Shown piece after piece: positions 63,848-64,000 of a DNA stretch of 64,000 bases. Every line of letters begins with the position of its first letter. Within the stretch, counting starts at the first letter, position 1. The notes below the pieces were generated by a model. It was given only the letters and a program-made list of their open reading frames with translations, was not told the DNA's origin and ran no database searches. Source of the DNA: Bog-756 sp963745955 (GTDB lineage Bacteria; Actinomycetota; Acidimicrobiia; Acidimicrobiales; RAAP-2). Where the stretch lies: positions 868,001 to 932,000 of the forward strand of contig CAVUZI010000011.1 of NCBI GenBank assembly GCA_963745955.1. Direction: 5' to 3'. A program made the position numbers and the translations under genes.

Positions 63848-64000
63848 ATGACTTTCGTCGCAGTCGACTGGACGACCATCTCTTCATTGGCCACCGCGGG
63901 CGGCACGCTCGTGTTGGCTATCGCCACCTTCTCGGCGGTGCGATCTTCCAACCGGTCGGCGCGCATCGCGGAGATGGCGCTGCAGGAGCAGCGACGACCG
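63848..64000 (+). CDS. Small membrane protein, start only
   Basis: Fifty-one codons are visible before the window ends. After MTFVAVDWTTISSLATAGG comes a hydrophobic helix and then a charged segment (SSNRSARIAEMALQEQRRP), typical of single-pass proteins with a cytoplasmic tail. GTG 63846 is adjacent but in another frame. No family can be named. Confidence 0.5.
   Translation, partial: MTFVAVDWTTISSLATAGGTLVLAIATFSAVRSSNRSARIAEMALQEQRRP

Noticed and set aside
1..64000. CRISPR array, tRNA or rRNA genes, replication origin
   Set aside because: No regularly spaced repeats, cloverleaf sequence, rRNA segment or DnaA-box cluster was seen in a by-eye reading.

Overview
The window is high-GC DNA from an actinobacterium. 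The gene families suggest a member of Acidimicrobiia or a close relative: two WS/DGAT acyltransferases, DUF2505, DUF1365, DUF1622, a 'GWW..DGHWYPPE' membrane protein, a winged-helix/STAND regulator, a Tat-exported phospholipase C, an SCP2 protein and a steroid-type P450. This is inference from protein families; no rRNA or tRNA gene was seen.

Layout. 1-13 kb is ordinary chromosome, mostly lipid and fatty-acid metabolism: a zinc alcohol dehydrogenase cut by the left edge, a serine hydrolase, WS/DGAT, an alpha/beta hydrolase, an acyl-CoA synthetase and an acyltransferase, then a TauD-like dioxygenase, a class III aminotransferase, an SCP2 protein and an APC permease. 13-28 kb is accessory: one intact ISAzo13-type insertion sequence, several decayed integrase-type transposase ends, a nonsense-disrupted SnoaL-like gene, a GGDEF-EAL protein, a HAD/ParB-like pair, a secreted surface-protein/DUF916-like pair with a PAS-LuxR regulator, and a Fic-type protein with a 43-residue partner. 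Two 135-bp direct repeats (14682-14816 and 27289-27422) bracket 12.5 kb of this region.

28-47 kb carries oxidative and lipid-related genes: P450, methyltransferase, OsmC, two flavin monooxygenases, a STAND regulator, a ferritin-like protein, an SDR, a phospholipase D-like lipoprotein, a tandem aspartic protease, enoyl-CoA hydratase, hydrolase, a second WS/DGAT and a cyclase-family protein. 47.1-57.1 kb is the most coherent block. A B12-binding regulator with CarH-type photoreceptor residues sits beside a divergent pair of operons: amine oxidase-DUF1365-cyclopropane synthase leftward, and SRPBCC-SDR-DUF2867-photolyase rightward. The palindrome TTTANNNNTAAA occurs just before the regulator and between the two operons, and I saw it nowhere else in the window. 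I read this as a light-responsive membrane-lipid and DNA-repair regulon. 57-64 kb holds a badly broken GH5 glycosidase, a decayed enoyl-CoA hydratase copy, phospholipase C, a sulfatase and the start of a small membrane protein.

Quality caution: from about 29.7 kb rightward, at least ten otherwise well-conserved genes are split by one or more frameshifts, several in G/C runs. Some may be assembly errors rather than true pseudogenes. For those genes I give the full extent and the approximate shift positions.
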